DNA of 64,000 bases. It comes from Epiperipatus broadwayi (lineage: Eukaryota > Onychophora > Udeonychophora > Euonychophora > Peripatidae). The notes under the pieces are model-generated. The model was not told the origin of the DNA and made no database searches. It saw only the letters and a program-made list of their open reading frames with translations. The stretch spans positions 9,754,771 through 9,818,770 of the forward strand of contig JAQFVV010000018.1 of assembly GCA_028023455.1 (NCBI GenBank), in the 5' to 3' direction. Both the position numbers and the translations under genes were made by a program. Shown in pieces: positions 48,840 to 60,982 of the stretch; position 1 is the stretch's first letter, and every line of letters begins with the position of its first letter.

Positions 48840-49504
48840 AGTAGGCACTAGATCGGGATTTTAGGCACAAGCCTTCTGGCATCCATTGATTGCTCTTGTT
48901 GGCACAAGATGGTACTGTATGGAGAGTTTTGCTTTGTTCACAGCTTACATTTCATTATACAATAAAAATTAAAAAAAAACACCCTTAAATATCTTAATTG
49001 CAGAACAAAAGTGTTTTCAGTATTTCATTATAACTTTAAAGAGCAGTAAAAAAGAAAATATTCACCAGGTTTAAGTGTCATATAGTGATTTTTTTTCCTT
49101 CCTGGTATTGATCTCTAATTGCAAATAACTAGATATCCATTATTCACCAATAATTGGATGTTATATATACATATATAAAATAACCAAATTTCACAACATA
49201 AATATCATAGCACTAACCTCCGCATTACATGAAACATACTATTGTGACCATTTAAACCTTATACACATATATGTATAAAAAGCCAATGTATTTTACTTAT
49301 ATAAATATTGTGTATCTATATTTATGTACAAAACTCCTCAACCATAACAAATGATCAGTTTTTTTATGAAGTCTTTGCCTTCACAAAACTGTAGAGAAAT
49401 GCTGAAATGGCTATTGATTAGTTTTTGTTCTTTTTACCTTTTAAGATTGTGGGAATAAGTAAAAATAATGGAATCAAAATTGATGAGATTATTCTTTAGA
49501 CAAT

Positions 49505-51330
49505 GATTGAAAGTGCTGCGAGTAAATTTGGTTATAGCGATAGAAATGAGAGGCTATATACTAGAGTTTGCAAAAAAATTATATATTATGAAAAATCTTA
49601 ACAGAAATCTACATGGAAGCATCCAAAATGAAGTTCCCATTGAATTGGATTATAATTCGATTAACAGAAAATATTTATTTCAAGATTGTAATAATCTTAA
49701 TAGATTCCACAAAGGAAATGATCAATTTATGAGATGTAGGATACATATTAAAATGAACTAGAGACAAAAATTATTAAGAAAAAGTACTAACACTTGATAT
49801 TCCTATCTTTCGGAAACACTCCAATAAATTTAAATTAGAACTTGCAAATAATTGTAAAGTATTAATAGATTTTGAAGATAGTTCAGATTTGAATGAAATC
49901 AATAAGATAGCTGTTAATGTTAAACTATTACAAACTCAAACTTCTTTAAAAAAGTAGGTGAAGAAATAAAAAATTGTTGGCCAAGTTATATATAAAATAT
50001 ATGACAAATATGTACCAGATGATTGACAAATGTATTAGTAATATTGATATTTAGAACAAAATAAATATATTACAAATGTCTTTTATCAGTTCTATAACAA
50101 AATTTTTACTAAGATAATTACAACTAGTCTACACTGAACTTTGAATTTCAACCAACCAAAAGAACAAGATGGATTTAAATGTTTTTAACACAGTAGTCAT
50201 ATCCAAGTATTGAAAGGTTCAATGGACGAGTTGTCATTATGCTTTGGATTTGTAGATTATAAAAATAAATTTGACTCTATAAACATTTCTAGTGATTAAC
50301 ACAATGAATCTAAAGTTATAAACCCAGAATATTATCACACTTTGAAGAATATTTATCAAAATGCAATGTAAGTGCTTAAATTACAATCACATTAAGACTA
50401 TTGAGATGTAAAATAGAAAACTAAGAGAATAAAAGTAAATGAAGATTATTTAAGCTATTTAGATTTTGCAGGTGTTATGGTTTTTTTTTTTTTTCAAATA
50501 ATGCTTCAAGAATTAACAAATGAAAGTAAAAAATAGGGCTAAAGATAAATGCTAAAGTAATGTTCAATGAATTTTCTCAGAAAGAAAATGGGAAGATTGA
50601 AAATGCTGAAATAGAAGTGAACAATTATAAATAACTTAGTCAGATTATTAATACAAATGAAAACACAATGGCTAAAATTAACCATAGGATTAGTCTTGAG
50701 TAATATGAAAAGAAAATATGTCTGTGTTTGAAAAGGTTTTAATGTATTTATTAGTTCTTACTTAGGAATCAGACACTTAACAGAAAAGCAACAGATTCCA
50801 GACCACTTAGTAATAACAAAAAGAGATCATAAATGAAATTCATGAGTAAGAGAATAAACAGGTTTACTGACATCATTGAAAAAATTAAATAACAAATGGA
50901 ACTGGGCTTGACATATTTTTAAAAAATAGATGGACAGTTGAAGTCTTAAACTAGATCACAAGAGATTGTAAAAGACCTAAAAAGAGACCATATGTGAGAT
51001 TGCCATATGAAATAAGGAAATTTGCATTTTATGGGGGAAAAAGAGGCTAGTGACTAGAAAAATAAAACAATATGACCACCTGCAGTGGATTGATAATGGT
51101 TGAAAATGATACAAAAAATGTTTCAAGTTTTGTTAAAAAATATACATAAATCCTCAGATTGTATGACTAAATAATGAAAATGCTAACAGAAGATAAACTG
51201 CACATTAAGGACTGAAAAAATCCAATGGTGATTCAACAAAGATGTGGCACAGAGAATTAAAAATACAACTGCAGAGTGGACTTCTGCCCATTCATTTTAA
51301 TCAAATAAAATTAGCAACAAATGCATAGTC
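49505..51330 (+). pseudogene. RTE-type LINE remnant (endonuclease and reverse transcriptase)
   Basis: A decayed LINE. The end of the apurinic-type endonuclease lies at 49507-49761 (LEFAKKLYIM; LDYNSINRKYLFQD; the usual GSDH reads GNDQ, losing the catalytic His). Reverse transcriptase follows in broken frames: CFGFVDYKNKFDSIN at about 50240-50284, a worn FADD box (LDFAGVMV near 50460), VMFNEFSQKENGKIENAEIE at about 50557-50615, and the RTE-style tail ITRDCKRPKKRPYVRLPYEI at about 50956-51015. The order and wording fit RTE/BovB-like elements. Many stops and indels; not functional. Confidence 0.75.
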
Positions 51331-51499
51331 ATCCATTCTAAAGATTTAAAAAAAAAAAAAAGTATTATAAAATTTAAAAGATCACCATTATTAACAGCCA
51401 GCCAATTACAAGGCAGATAGAAAGACAGAGAATAATGTAAAATTTTACAATTATACAAACAAATCCACAAAACATGTTACACTATTTGATATCTTGTGG

Positions 51500-52750
51500 T
51501 CTTACAATTTTTTTCTAAAATTAATCATTATGAAAATTTTTAATACCTTTCATTAATTGTACATATTCATTGTATTTACTATCAACCATATTTTCTGTGA
51601 AAGTAACTAATATTGTACTATTATAATCTTTTAAAATAATACCTTGTAAAATAGAATGTCTTTACCAAGAAAATCATGTTCAAGTTCACCGTAAAATATA
51701 TTTTTATGAAGTCTATCAATTGTATTTTGATAATTTTATGGAAGAGCTTCAAGTGAACTTTTTTCCATTGTCTTTTGTTGTGCCAATAGAATCCCACAAC
51801 TATTTTGCATGCAATATATTTGGCAATCTAACAAGCCAATATACAATTTTGCTATAACTATATAATTACAATAAAAGATTCTATTTTTTAAACACAGCAG
51901 CAGCAGAATATTGAAACTTTTTTTGCATCTTAGTGTACATCTTTTTTCTCTAAAAAGCTAACAAAATATTTTATTTACTTCACTTTAAGTGAAAGCATTC
52001 AAGCCAAAAACTGTTAAAATTGTTTTCTTCCATTTCTGATTGATATATAGCATTTAAATTTTTTAATCATTTATTAAATCCAGCTTTTATAGGTTGCACT
52101 CAAAAAATTAAGTACAATCACCAGCATATTATGCATTTAGAAACAAAGTAATTATTTTTGATTCAAGTCAAAAGATCCACTACTAAATTTATATATTCCT
52201 GTCTGATTCAAGAAAACTACTGCTATTAAAAATGAAAGACAAACTTGTAACTAATACCCACCCCTGTTTAATACCATTTTTTATTTCAAATGCCCGATTT
52301 TCCATCAATAACAACTCTTCCTCTCATGTTATCATATAGATGCTGTAAAACAGAAATAAACTATGATTAACAATTAGAAATATATAAATTATGCCTTTGT
52401 TCATGACATTTTTTTTGCATTTGTCTGGCAACAAAAATCTTTATAGTTCTTTTTAAGTCTCTAAACCTGTCCAGAATCTTTGGTAATCTCATCTATGACC
52501 AGATGCAACTTATTTGATAAAATTCTCAAACAATTTTACTGTAATCAATAACAATGATGTTCAGTGATAATTATGGTAATCTTTTCTATTTCCTTTACTT
52601 TTAAATATAAGTATTTTTAAAATCATGACACAATATCATGGGTTCACAAATTCCTAAAACAAATTGCAATATATATTATCACATTTTAAAATTTCATCAG
52701 CTATATTCTATTAGGAGTTAAATTTAAACATATTGAGTAGTCTAACTTTA
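51500..52750 (-). pseudogene. second LINE reverse transcriptase remnant, minus strand
   Basis: Reading leftward: ADEILKCDN near 52705, ILIFKSKGNRKDYHNYH at about 52616-52566 (the LINE motif 'PK-x-GD-x2-C-x-NYR'), SLLLITVKLFENF just after, a KDSGQ-like piece near 52470, and GIKQGWVL at about 52276-52253 (the usual 'KG-x-KQG-x-LSP'). Frames shift repeatedly. It meets the plus-strand RTE remnant tail to tail. Clade not determined; the left limit is approximate. Confidence 0.6.
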
Positions 52751-53311
52751 TAAATAATTTTTTCCAAGTATTTGATAAGCATGGTCCTGTTGAACAATCC
52801 AGATTTCATATGTATCAGAAAACAATATCAACAAATGTGTTAATGTGATTTCATCACAAGTCATAGAGGCACATTATTTTCCTTGTGCACAGAAACAAAT
52901 TATTGAATAAGCTTGTGAATATTGCAAGACTACTTACAAAGAAAATCAAGTGAGAATGAAGTTTGACAGTGGGATACATTATCTTCAGTTTTGTTTATTA
53001 CTGTGGATAGTTTTGAATAAATGTAAGAAAATAAATGCAGAAGATTAAAAGACCATGTTTTGTCATTGCTGGTTGATACATCATTTATAGCAGATAAGAA
53101 TTTGATGGAATAAGTATGGAGGAAAAAAAAAAGATTATTACTAATAATAATTCAATGCCTATAAATGACAAAAGAATAATGATAAACACAGAGATCAGTA
53201 AAAAAATTTAGATATTTGGAAATTATCATCACAGATCACAAAACAAAATATTTAAATAAAAATTATATCGATAAACACATGGTTTTATTGAAAATATTTA
53301 GTCATGTTTTG

Positions 53312-53471
53312 TTTATAATTATTTAATTAGAAAGCTCTTACTAGGCTAGTGGCCAATCAACGTTAACTGCCTAAGACTGAGAAACAGTGAAACTGTCATA
53401 TTAATGCCTTGGGTTGGCATCTTTGATTGGCTACTGTTCTAATAAAAGCTTTCTAATTAAATAATTATAAA
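53312..53471. repeat. 160-bp foldback MITE
   Basis: The ends 'tttataattatttaattaga' and its inverse at 53452-53471 match exactly, and similarity continues inward through 'agtggccaatcaa' / 'ttgattggctact'. The centre has a small hairpin (acagtgaaactgt). Too short to code. Confidence 0.7.
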
Positions 53472-53551
53472 TGAAAAACTTCACTACTAAATATTTCCAA
53501 GTGAATATCTGGTAAAATATTTAAATGCTTCTATTTTTTTTTATATGTCAA

Positions 53552-53623
53552 AGCGTTGACCGGGAAGCGAACCCAGGCCAGCTGCTTGGAAGGCAGCAAT
53601 GCTAACTGCTAGGCCACCAACGC
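53552..53623 (-). tRNA. tRNA-Gly(UCC)-like sequence, probably a retroposed copy
   Basis: The cloverleaf folds: acceptor GCGTTGG/TCAACGC (one G-T pair), anticodon stem GCTGC/GCAGC around loop CTTCCAA with anticodon TCC (plus 53588-53590), and T stem CTGGG/CCCGG. It closely follows animal tRNA-Gly(TCC). Against a working gene: the T loop has C where A58 is expected, the base after the acceptor is T, there is no T-run terminator, and the 3' side runs through 'tttgacatat' into an A-run. On the minus strand, 'aataaaagcatt' before and 'aatagaagcatt' after form a 12-bp target duplication with one mismatch, the mark of LINE-driven retroposition. Confidence 0.75.
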
Positions 53624-53648
53624 TCGACAATGCTTTTATTCTCTAAAG

Positions 53649-56600
53649 CAATTTTTTAGAAATATGTTACCAAGTCTCGGATTTAATGCTATATAATCAA
53701 ATGAAATTATAAATTTTAATTACATATATAAATGAAATACAGTGCTATCTTTTAATTTGAGAAGATAAAAATGATAGTTATTATAAACAATATGCTACCG
53801 CACTGCAATGACAAGGAATTATAAAAAAGTGTAAAAAAGAATTAATTTCTACCGCAAATAGAATTTAGAAAAAAAAACTTTGAGCTAATAGTTAGACAGA
53901 ACTTAAAAGATATGGAAAAAGTTTCCTGAAATGTGTTTAAATATTGCCGCTATAATAAAAAGTAGAAAGATGTCAAAACAAGTATCTAAATATATTCCTT
54001 TTGTAAGTACGATCTAAAGAAATACATTTATATTGATAAAAGTACTATGATAAAGCAAACACGATGGAAATACTACTAAGAGAATAAAATTATATATATT
54101 AATGGGATAAGGTATTACAAGATATAAAAAATTATCAACAAATTAGATGGAAGAAGCTAATTAGTTGGATCAAAAGTCATTTACATTATGAATAATCTGT
54201 AAGTATGAAGATATTTAGACTATAGCTTATAATGATCTTTTAAGTATAAATAATATTTTTATAAGAGGTACATTTTATTATTTTATATATTGGCATTCAC
54301 TAATTAGGTAATAATGCATTTATCTTTTTGAGTTTTTTACAATAAAAAATAAATTGCATATATGCACAAAAAATATATATATATAATCACACAAGAATTT
54401 TATAGTTCAATTAAAATCTTGAAGTATTTGCATTTGTTGAAAATACACTTATCACAAAATGATAAAACTTTAATAAACTCATTATAAGTCAAGTTCTCTG
54501 CCCAAAAGTAAATTGAAATAAGATATCAAGACCAAATAACACTATGGAATATAGTGCCTTAATAATATGATCTATATCATAAGTCTTAATGAGCTTTTAA
54601 ATCACTGGTAAGTACTAAACATTATTAAATTTATTAATTTTCAAATCTACAAGGACCTGTATACATTAGATTTTAGAATAAGTTCATTACTGTAATCATT
54701 GACAAGTAGTAGCATCTAAATGACTAAAAACTCACTTTTAGCAATAAATATAAATCCTTTTAATTCCTTGACAATAGATTGCAGTGCTTAAACACAAGAG
54801 CTATGACAAAATAATTTGCGTGTGTTTGCACATACATATACAAATTTTTATGGCAATATAATTCTATAATCCAAAAGTTAAATTACCTATCAATTTTTAA
54901 ACAATTAAGTCCATCAAATCAAAAATGGTTTTAAAAAAAGTTGTATAGCCAAATATATGAAAATGTAATAAGTATGACCAGATATTTATTCTAAATTAGT
55001 GCCAGTGCTTACTAAGTATATTTGACCTTGAATTTATTACTGACTGATGCACGAAATGAAACAAGTTTTTTGATTTTGCATTTTTTATTACAGTAGCTTA
55101 TACTATGCAATTTTTTCTGAAGAGAAAACAATTTCAACTCTTTTTAGTGATTCTTGAAAACTTAATCAATAACATGTTTTGCTAGCACACTTATATATTG
55201 ACATAAATGCTGAAATAAAAGGGAAAATAATTTTTACTGTAATATACATTTGACAATCACATTGAAAAAAAAAAAATACTATTGCTACATTTTATAAAAT
55301 TGTCATTAGTATTTTAGTTGCCTGATATCGGTGAGCAAATAGCCTATAGTAGTGTGTATTTTCTTAATAATCTATTTATACAAGTTGGGATACTAAGGCA
55401 CAGCAATTCAAAGTTTAAATGTTGTACAACTGCAACAAAGAGTAAAATCAACTATGCATTATCCTGTCAATTCAGCACAGAATTTGAGAACTTAAATATC
55501 TGGATCAAAATTCAAACCTTGTGCTCAAACATCACAACCTCCCGAGTAAACAATTATTCTTTTGTTTTTAAAGACCTAGTTTATTTGTAATCAATCTATT
55601 TTTTGTATGTTTCACATCAAAACAAGGCTCTAAATAAAAGATTTTAAACCAATCAGGATGTGCAAAAAAAAAAAGCATTTGTCCTGGATTAAATATAATT
55701 ATCTAAGTCAATTGTTTGTACAAAATATTAATGAAAGTTTTTTTTTTTTCAAAGAACAGATTTACATTTTTTATTACTGTCTCCATAATCTCAACTTATA
55801 AAAAATAGATTAAAAAATAGTGTCTTCAATATATTTATTCACGTGTTGATTAATTTTAATAGCTATTAAATAATTATATGAATAGCATTGACAGGCTGGA
55901 TAAATGTAGAATTGCATAAAGTATTGAATATGATTATAATGACTAGTAATTTGTATGTTACAGTGAAATGTAAGCAAACACACCCTCTCTCTAGTGTAGC
56001 ATTTATTTCCCCCCTAAAGTACTAATACAGATTATTGCTTTTATCAAACAAGAAAAGATTGAACATATCTTTGTAAAATTTTTCTATATTAGATGACATA
56101 CAATAAAGAAACATCTGTTAACAGTTTTAATCTAGATAAAATTATGAAAGGACATTTCAAATTCTGTGACCATCAAACTTAAATCTACATTAAAATTTAT
56201 GTAAGCAATATTTTTTATTTAATCCTAAATAAAATTAAATACATCCATTTTTAGCATAAAAATAAACACAATATAGAAAAAAATTAATATATATGATGGA
56301 AAAGTGTTTATTTTGAACTGTTGTTTCAGAAATAACAACAAAAAATTGCTAAATTGAAAAAATATTAAAAACAAACTTCAATCAGAAACTATTTTTAAAT
56401 GCATTTCGGTTCTGATTAATCTGTAAATGTTTTTTAGAAGTTGGTATTTCAGTTATTACAAAAAAAACAAACAAACCATTAAATATAAACTTTTAATATA
56501 GGGCAGCAATACTTTTCCTTTTGTCTGCATAGCTTTCACTATTTTTCTTTAAATCTGCTTTCAATTGTTAATATATTCCAAATTTCAGTTTTCTTCTTTT

Positions 56601-57139
56601 ATCCAATTTCAACAAAACCTTTGTTCCTACACAATTTAACTCAGTGCATTACATCTTTTTTTAATGAAATCTATAGATTTTATATGCATTTTTTTTTTAA
56701 ATTTTTACATTAAATCTTTGGTAATAGTATCAACGACCGTATTGTTCACTTGATGGCACTCTTGCTAACGAAAAACAATGAAATATAACATTACCTGGCT
56801 GGGACCTTTCAAGAACTAATTGACCTTTACTTGTTTTTTTTTAAAATAACATTAAAAAAATGTCTTTTTTAAAAAATAACGACAAATACAGCATCATTTT
56901 GACAAAATGAAATGTATTCTTTTTTTAACAACAAGAACTAATTGACATTTTTATGTTAAATAACATTAAAAAAGTAAATGTCTTTTTTTATGATCGATAA
57001 ATACGGCGGCATTTGTAAAAAAGTAAATGTATTCTTTTTTAACAACGACAATAACAAAATATTTAGGACGTTTTTAAGATTCTTCTAATACTTGAAAAAC
57101 CCAAAAAACAATAACAAAAAAAAAAAACATTAAAATGTC
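53649..57139. other. long noncoding stretch
   Basis: A+T-rich. The 90-codon frame at 55318-55590 has no recognised motif or splice context. Poly-A/T runs and short TA repeats only. Confidence 0.4.
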
Positions 57140-57230
57140 AGCGCGTAGCGCTGGAATAGGCATGGCGGGAGGGGTGTCTCGATGGCTTTGACGATCCACA
57201 GAATCGTCCAAAAGATGCATTACTTGATAA
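57140..57230 (+). repeat. hairpin-bearing dispersed repeat, third copy
   Basis: 'gcgtagcgctggaataggc', a G-rich run, 'gatggctttgacgatcc', then 'gaatcgtccaaaagatgcat' parallels 6.6-6.77 kb. Here 'gacgat' and 'atcgtc' form the hairpin. Family not recognised. Confidence 0.55.
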
Positions 57231-58871
57231 ACAAACTAATCAGACTGAACGACAAGAAAAAAAATTTATTTATGACCTTTTTTACATTAAATTTAATATA
57301 CATACGTTATTCTTCTAATAGTAAATTAAGCGTTTAAACAAAATTAAAATACAAAAACAGATCAATATAATTAACAAACTAATGTCTCGCGAAGATATCA
57401 CGACTATTTAAAAAGTTGCGCTTATAACAAAACTTTCCCTATTTTTAAACCATTACAAAGTCTTCACAACCACTGAGATGGTTTGAAAATTTTTTGGACA
57501 TTATAGTACATCATTTAAATGTAATATACTTTATTAAATGACATTTCAAATGTTATGTTGGCTTCAAATCAACACACTCTCAAATTGTACGATAGCACAG
57601 ACTCAATACCGATCATTTGTAGGGTAAGAACAGGCCGCTTGAAAGTAGTGTGAATTGCGAGATAATTAGCATAACGCACTACAAGGCATTACTGCCTACC
57701 TCAATAAACGGTATATTTAACTGGTTTTGAGTAGCACTAGCGCTGTCTAATGGACTAGTATGGTCGTTGATACTATTACCGAATCTTTTATACTTGTGAT
57801 TAGAGAATATATTACTACTGTACTTATTTTCTTTTTTAATTAACATTAGGGTACAGAAATTAGAAAATGTATATATAAAATATACCAACTGATATCAAGT
57901 TTTAAAGTTAAAAAACAAAAAAAAAAATATAATTTTATTTTAGATTAACTAAGACTTGAAATATATTCCAGTGAAGACTAACATTTAAAAGTTGTAAAAA
58001 AAAAAAAAATGATTCTTCAATAAAAGTATATTGTTTATATGGGGAAAAAAAAACAGCCTCCAAGAGCAAGAAACTCCATAATAAAGTAATTCCAGAGTTT
58101 GAGATGGTATTTCTTTTTTGTTTGATTGAAAGAATGGACTATATAAAATTGCCTGTGGTAATCCAAGTATAAATATGTTGGAATTACTATAAGGTATGGC
58201 TAATCCACTTTTTTTATTAACTGTGATTTCTATTTTGATTCATTTTTTAAATAATTAATTTTGTTATTAATTCTGACACATTAAATTTATTGTACTCTGT
58301 TATAAAATTTGTTTTAAGTCAAGAAAATATTTTGTTTATGTTTACTGCTATAATTAAAGAAATGAAAATCAACTAAGTATTGATTTAATGAGTACTTACC
58401 TCACCTAAAAATACTATTACATCTAACAAAATGATTTTTATGATTTGCATTCATTCTGCAGAGAAACAAAAAACTATTCAGCATTTGTCCATTGTTGATT
58501 TTTGTCCATGTTCTAATCTCTAACTAGATTACAATACAAAATATGGCCATGGCTTACTAAAATTATTGTAAATGTACATTTAAAAGATATTAAAACAAAG
58601 TTTTTTGTTATTATTTAATATATACTTTCATTTAACTTTTTTCTATGTAGTGTTTCAATATTGTAGATCTTCCATTTCCCATTTTTGCAAAAATTAAAAA
58701 ACAAAACAAGTGTGCTATAAATGCTTTTTTAATCAGATTAATTTCCAAGACATTTTACTAAAAAAAAAAAAACCATGGCAATATCATTTAGTTTTTTTCT
58801 TTATATAGCAATTAGACAAAAATATTTTTAAAAATTCATAAATACAAAGGCCTATTAATGTAAATTTTTTT
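57231..58871. other. noncoding spacer
   Basis: Possible weak continuation of the repeat near 57575-57610 (compare about 7125-7165). The 69-codon minus frame at 57679-57888 is unsupported. Confidence 0.35.
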
Positions 58872-58920
58872 GGTAATACAGCATCGATTGATCCATGCCA
58901 TAAGATGGCGCTGTTGCTAC
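58872..58920 (+). repeat. Merlin left terminal inverted repeat
   Basis: 49 bp, identical to the inverse of 60715-60763; begins GG as Merlin ends do and finishes 'gcgctgttgctac'. Confidence 0.9.
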
Positions 58921-59337
58921 CCTAAAGCAAATAAATATGCTGTTTACAAGACCGCTCATAGATCTTACAACCTGTAAACTGTTCCACCGCTAAAGATGTT
59001 GAAGTGCACCCATTTTCCCAACATCTGTAGTATCTCGAACATTATTAGTGATGAGTATGCAAGACTCTCTATAGACATTACTCTTAACTATTGTACAGCA
59101 TATGATGTGAAGCTGTGTTTTTTTTGAATGACCAAAAGTATATTATAATTTTTTTTTTTGTCTTTGGTGTTTTTTTTTTTTTTTTCAGTTTGTAAAAATT
59201 GTAACAATTTTCCAAACGCCCCTGGTTTCGTTGTCAGGGGTCAGAATTCAGGAAATGAGAAATATTACTCACCATTCGGCAAAGTTCACGATCAAGTCGC
59301 GCACTTTCCGAGACTTTTTCGAGATCAAAACATTTCA

Positions 59338-60207
59338 ATGGCAGACGATTGTCCGGCGTTTTGATTTGTAGATTTGCCTACTATAGAAGCAGATGCGGTG
59401 GCCTTTCTTCAACAGAGAAATATTCTCCTCACCCAGAAGAACTGCCTTTGTGGTAGTTTAATGAGAGTAAGGCGTAGTAAACCCTGTCAAATGGAATGTG
59501 AATCGCGCCAATGTTGACGAAGGTGTTCCATCCGTCATGGAACGTGGTTTGAGGGCTGCCAAATTTCTTTTTTGAAAGCGTTACGGCTAATATATTATTG
59601 GAGCCGGGATGAACTCACAGTAAAGCGTATGGCGGCTGAATTACAAATGTGTGAGAATGCAGTAAGGCATGTGACCATAGCTATTAGAGAACTGTGTCGA
59701 GAAAGCCTTATATGTCGCCGAATCGGTGGTCCCGGTATGACAGTGGAAGTGGATGAGACGATGTTCAGTCGGCAGAAAAACAACCAGGGCAGAATCCTTC
59801 CGCAACAATGGATTTTCGGGGGTGTGTGTCGTGAGACAGGCGATTGTTTTGTAGCACCTGTAGCCTCCTGATCTGCCAACATCCTTACACAGACCATCGG
59901 TGAGAACATCATGCCTGGTTCCACGATCTATTCCGATTGCTGGAAAGGATACACAACTTGTGCATTGGAGGCTTCCAGATATCACTACTCCATAGTCAAT
60001 CATAAATATAATTTTGTGGACCCTGACAATGGCGTGCATACCCAGAACATTGAACGTTTTTGGGCTTGTCTCAAGTGGCGAAACAAAAGAACACGAGGCA
60101 CAAGAAGAGAAGATGTCGTTAATTATATAGCCGAATTCTTATGGAGACATCAGAAAAAAAATCAAGACGTGTTCTGTGCCATCTTAGATGAAATGCATTT
60201 ACTCTAG
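59338..60207 (+). pseudogene. Merlin transposase broken by three TGA codons
   Basis: The enzyme cuts and joins the element's ends. One reading frame of 290 codons runs from ATG 59338 to TAG 60207 with no frameshift. A zinc-ribbon-like Cys cluster (NCLCGSLM; PCQMECESRQC; RRCSIRHGTWFE) is followed by a helix-turn-helix-like segment and the DDE core: D139 in VEVDETMF, D200 in IYSDCWKGY and E239 in TQNIERFW, all present, as in the ISXO2-like/IS1595 family. In-frame TGA stands at codons 9 (59362), 60 (59515) and 178 (59869). Codons 9 and 178 could be CGA changed to TGA. An upstream open stretch (59158-59337) in the same frame may be leader or N-terminus. Otherwise intact, so loss of function looks recent. 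Confidence 0.88.
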
Positions 60208-60339
60208 TTACCAAATTATTGATTTTTTTGTTCTTGTTTGTTTTTAAAAGACATCCAAAATATGTAAAGATCCATGATTAAATTTTCAAAATATATAAAT
60301 TAATTTTTGATGTAATTGTTGTTTTTACCAATAAAAACA

Positions 60340-60660
60340 GGTTAAATGAACCCCCCCCCCCAAAAAAAAGTATATGAAAGTTGTTTAAAAAAGCACAAAA
60401 AAAAAAAAAAAAGAAAAAAAAGTTACTTAAAAAAAAAAAAGACTGTAATCAAAAGCGTGAAAAAAAAGTTACTTTTAAAAAAAAAAAAAAGACCGTAATC
60501 CAATTTTGTTAAACAACAAGTTTAAAAAAAAAAAAGGTTTTAAAAAACGTATTAAAAAAATAAATTTTAAATCAATTTATTTATTTATTTACAAAAAAAA
60601 AAGAAAATATGGTCCAAAAAAAAAAAACCCAAACCCAACAAAAAAAAACACGATAACATT
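60340..60660. repeat. A-rich tandem repeats inside the Merlin element
   Basis: A run of C followed by A, then repeated 'aaaaagttactt' and 'aaaaagaccgtaatc' modules of about 50 bases separated by A runs. A 70-codon Lys/Asn-rich frame here is low complexity and not a gene. Confidence 0.65.
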
Positions 60661-60714
60661 ACAAAATAATAATAATCAAATCAGCCCGGTAACGTTATAT
60701 CTATTCGTTTTTCA

Positions 60715-60763
60715 GTAGCAACAGCGCCATCTTATGGCATGGATCAATCGATGCTGTATTACC
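60715..60763 (-). repeat. Merlin right terminal inverted repeat
   Basis: Inverse of 58872-58920 without a mismatch. Confidence 0.9.
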
Positions 60764-60982
60764 ACTTTTTTTTTATACTAAATTTATTTAAGTATGTATA
60801 ATTTCAGTTTTTAAATTTATTATATTTTTTAACAATTATCATTATGCCAAACTACTTTTAATTATCTATTTTTATTAAAAATAATAACATCTTAAATATT
60901 AGTTTGAAAAAAAAAAATAGACTAAATAATACAGTATATTTATTTGTTTCCAACACATATATATATAACTATATCTGTATTT

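Larger units (their letters stand above)
48446..48935. mobile_element. long foldback carrying two inverted hammerhead units
   Basis: Arms 48446-48673 and 48714-48935 are nearly identical inverted copies around a 40-base loop. Each arm carries the same canonical hammerhead ribozyme, so transcription in either direction gives one sense ribozyme. The arm is much less A+T-rich than the surroundings. Its hammerhead belongs to the same general design as the tandem unit at 17.8-18.5 kb but differs in stems II and III. A foldback of two head-to-head units suggests one retroposed unit duplicated in inverse, or a template-switch product. No protein frame. Confidence 0.85.
58872..60763 (+). mobile_element. 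Merlin (IS1016/IS1595-like) DNA transposon
   Basis: The element is bounded by perfectly matching 49-bp terminal inverted repeats starting GGTAATACAGCATCGATTG (58872-58920 and 60715-60763). Flanking 9-mers 'aattttttt' and 'acttttttt' match at 8 of 9 bases and fit the 8-9 bp duplications made by Merlin elements. The interior holds one transposase frame and, after it, A-rich tandem repeats. The identical ends argue for a fairly recent insertion. Confidence 0.9.

Noticed and set aside
55318-55590. 90-codon open frame
   Set aside because: No recognisable family; single occurrence in A+T-rich noncoding DNA.
59595-60039. Minus-strand frames of 109 and 132 codons
   Set aside because: They are shadows of the Merlin transposase on the opposite strand.
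59338-60207. TGA recoding (tryptophan or selenocysteine) in the transposase
   Set aside because: No supporting RNA element or independent evidence; decay at CG sites explains at least two of the three.
60506-60718. 70-codon Lys/Asn-rich frame
   Set aside because: Translation of A-rich tandem repeats.
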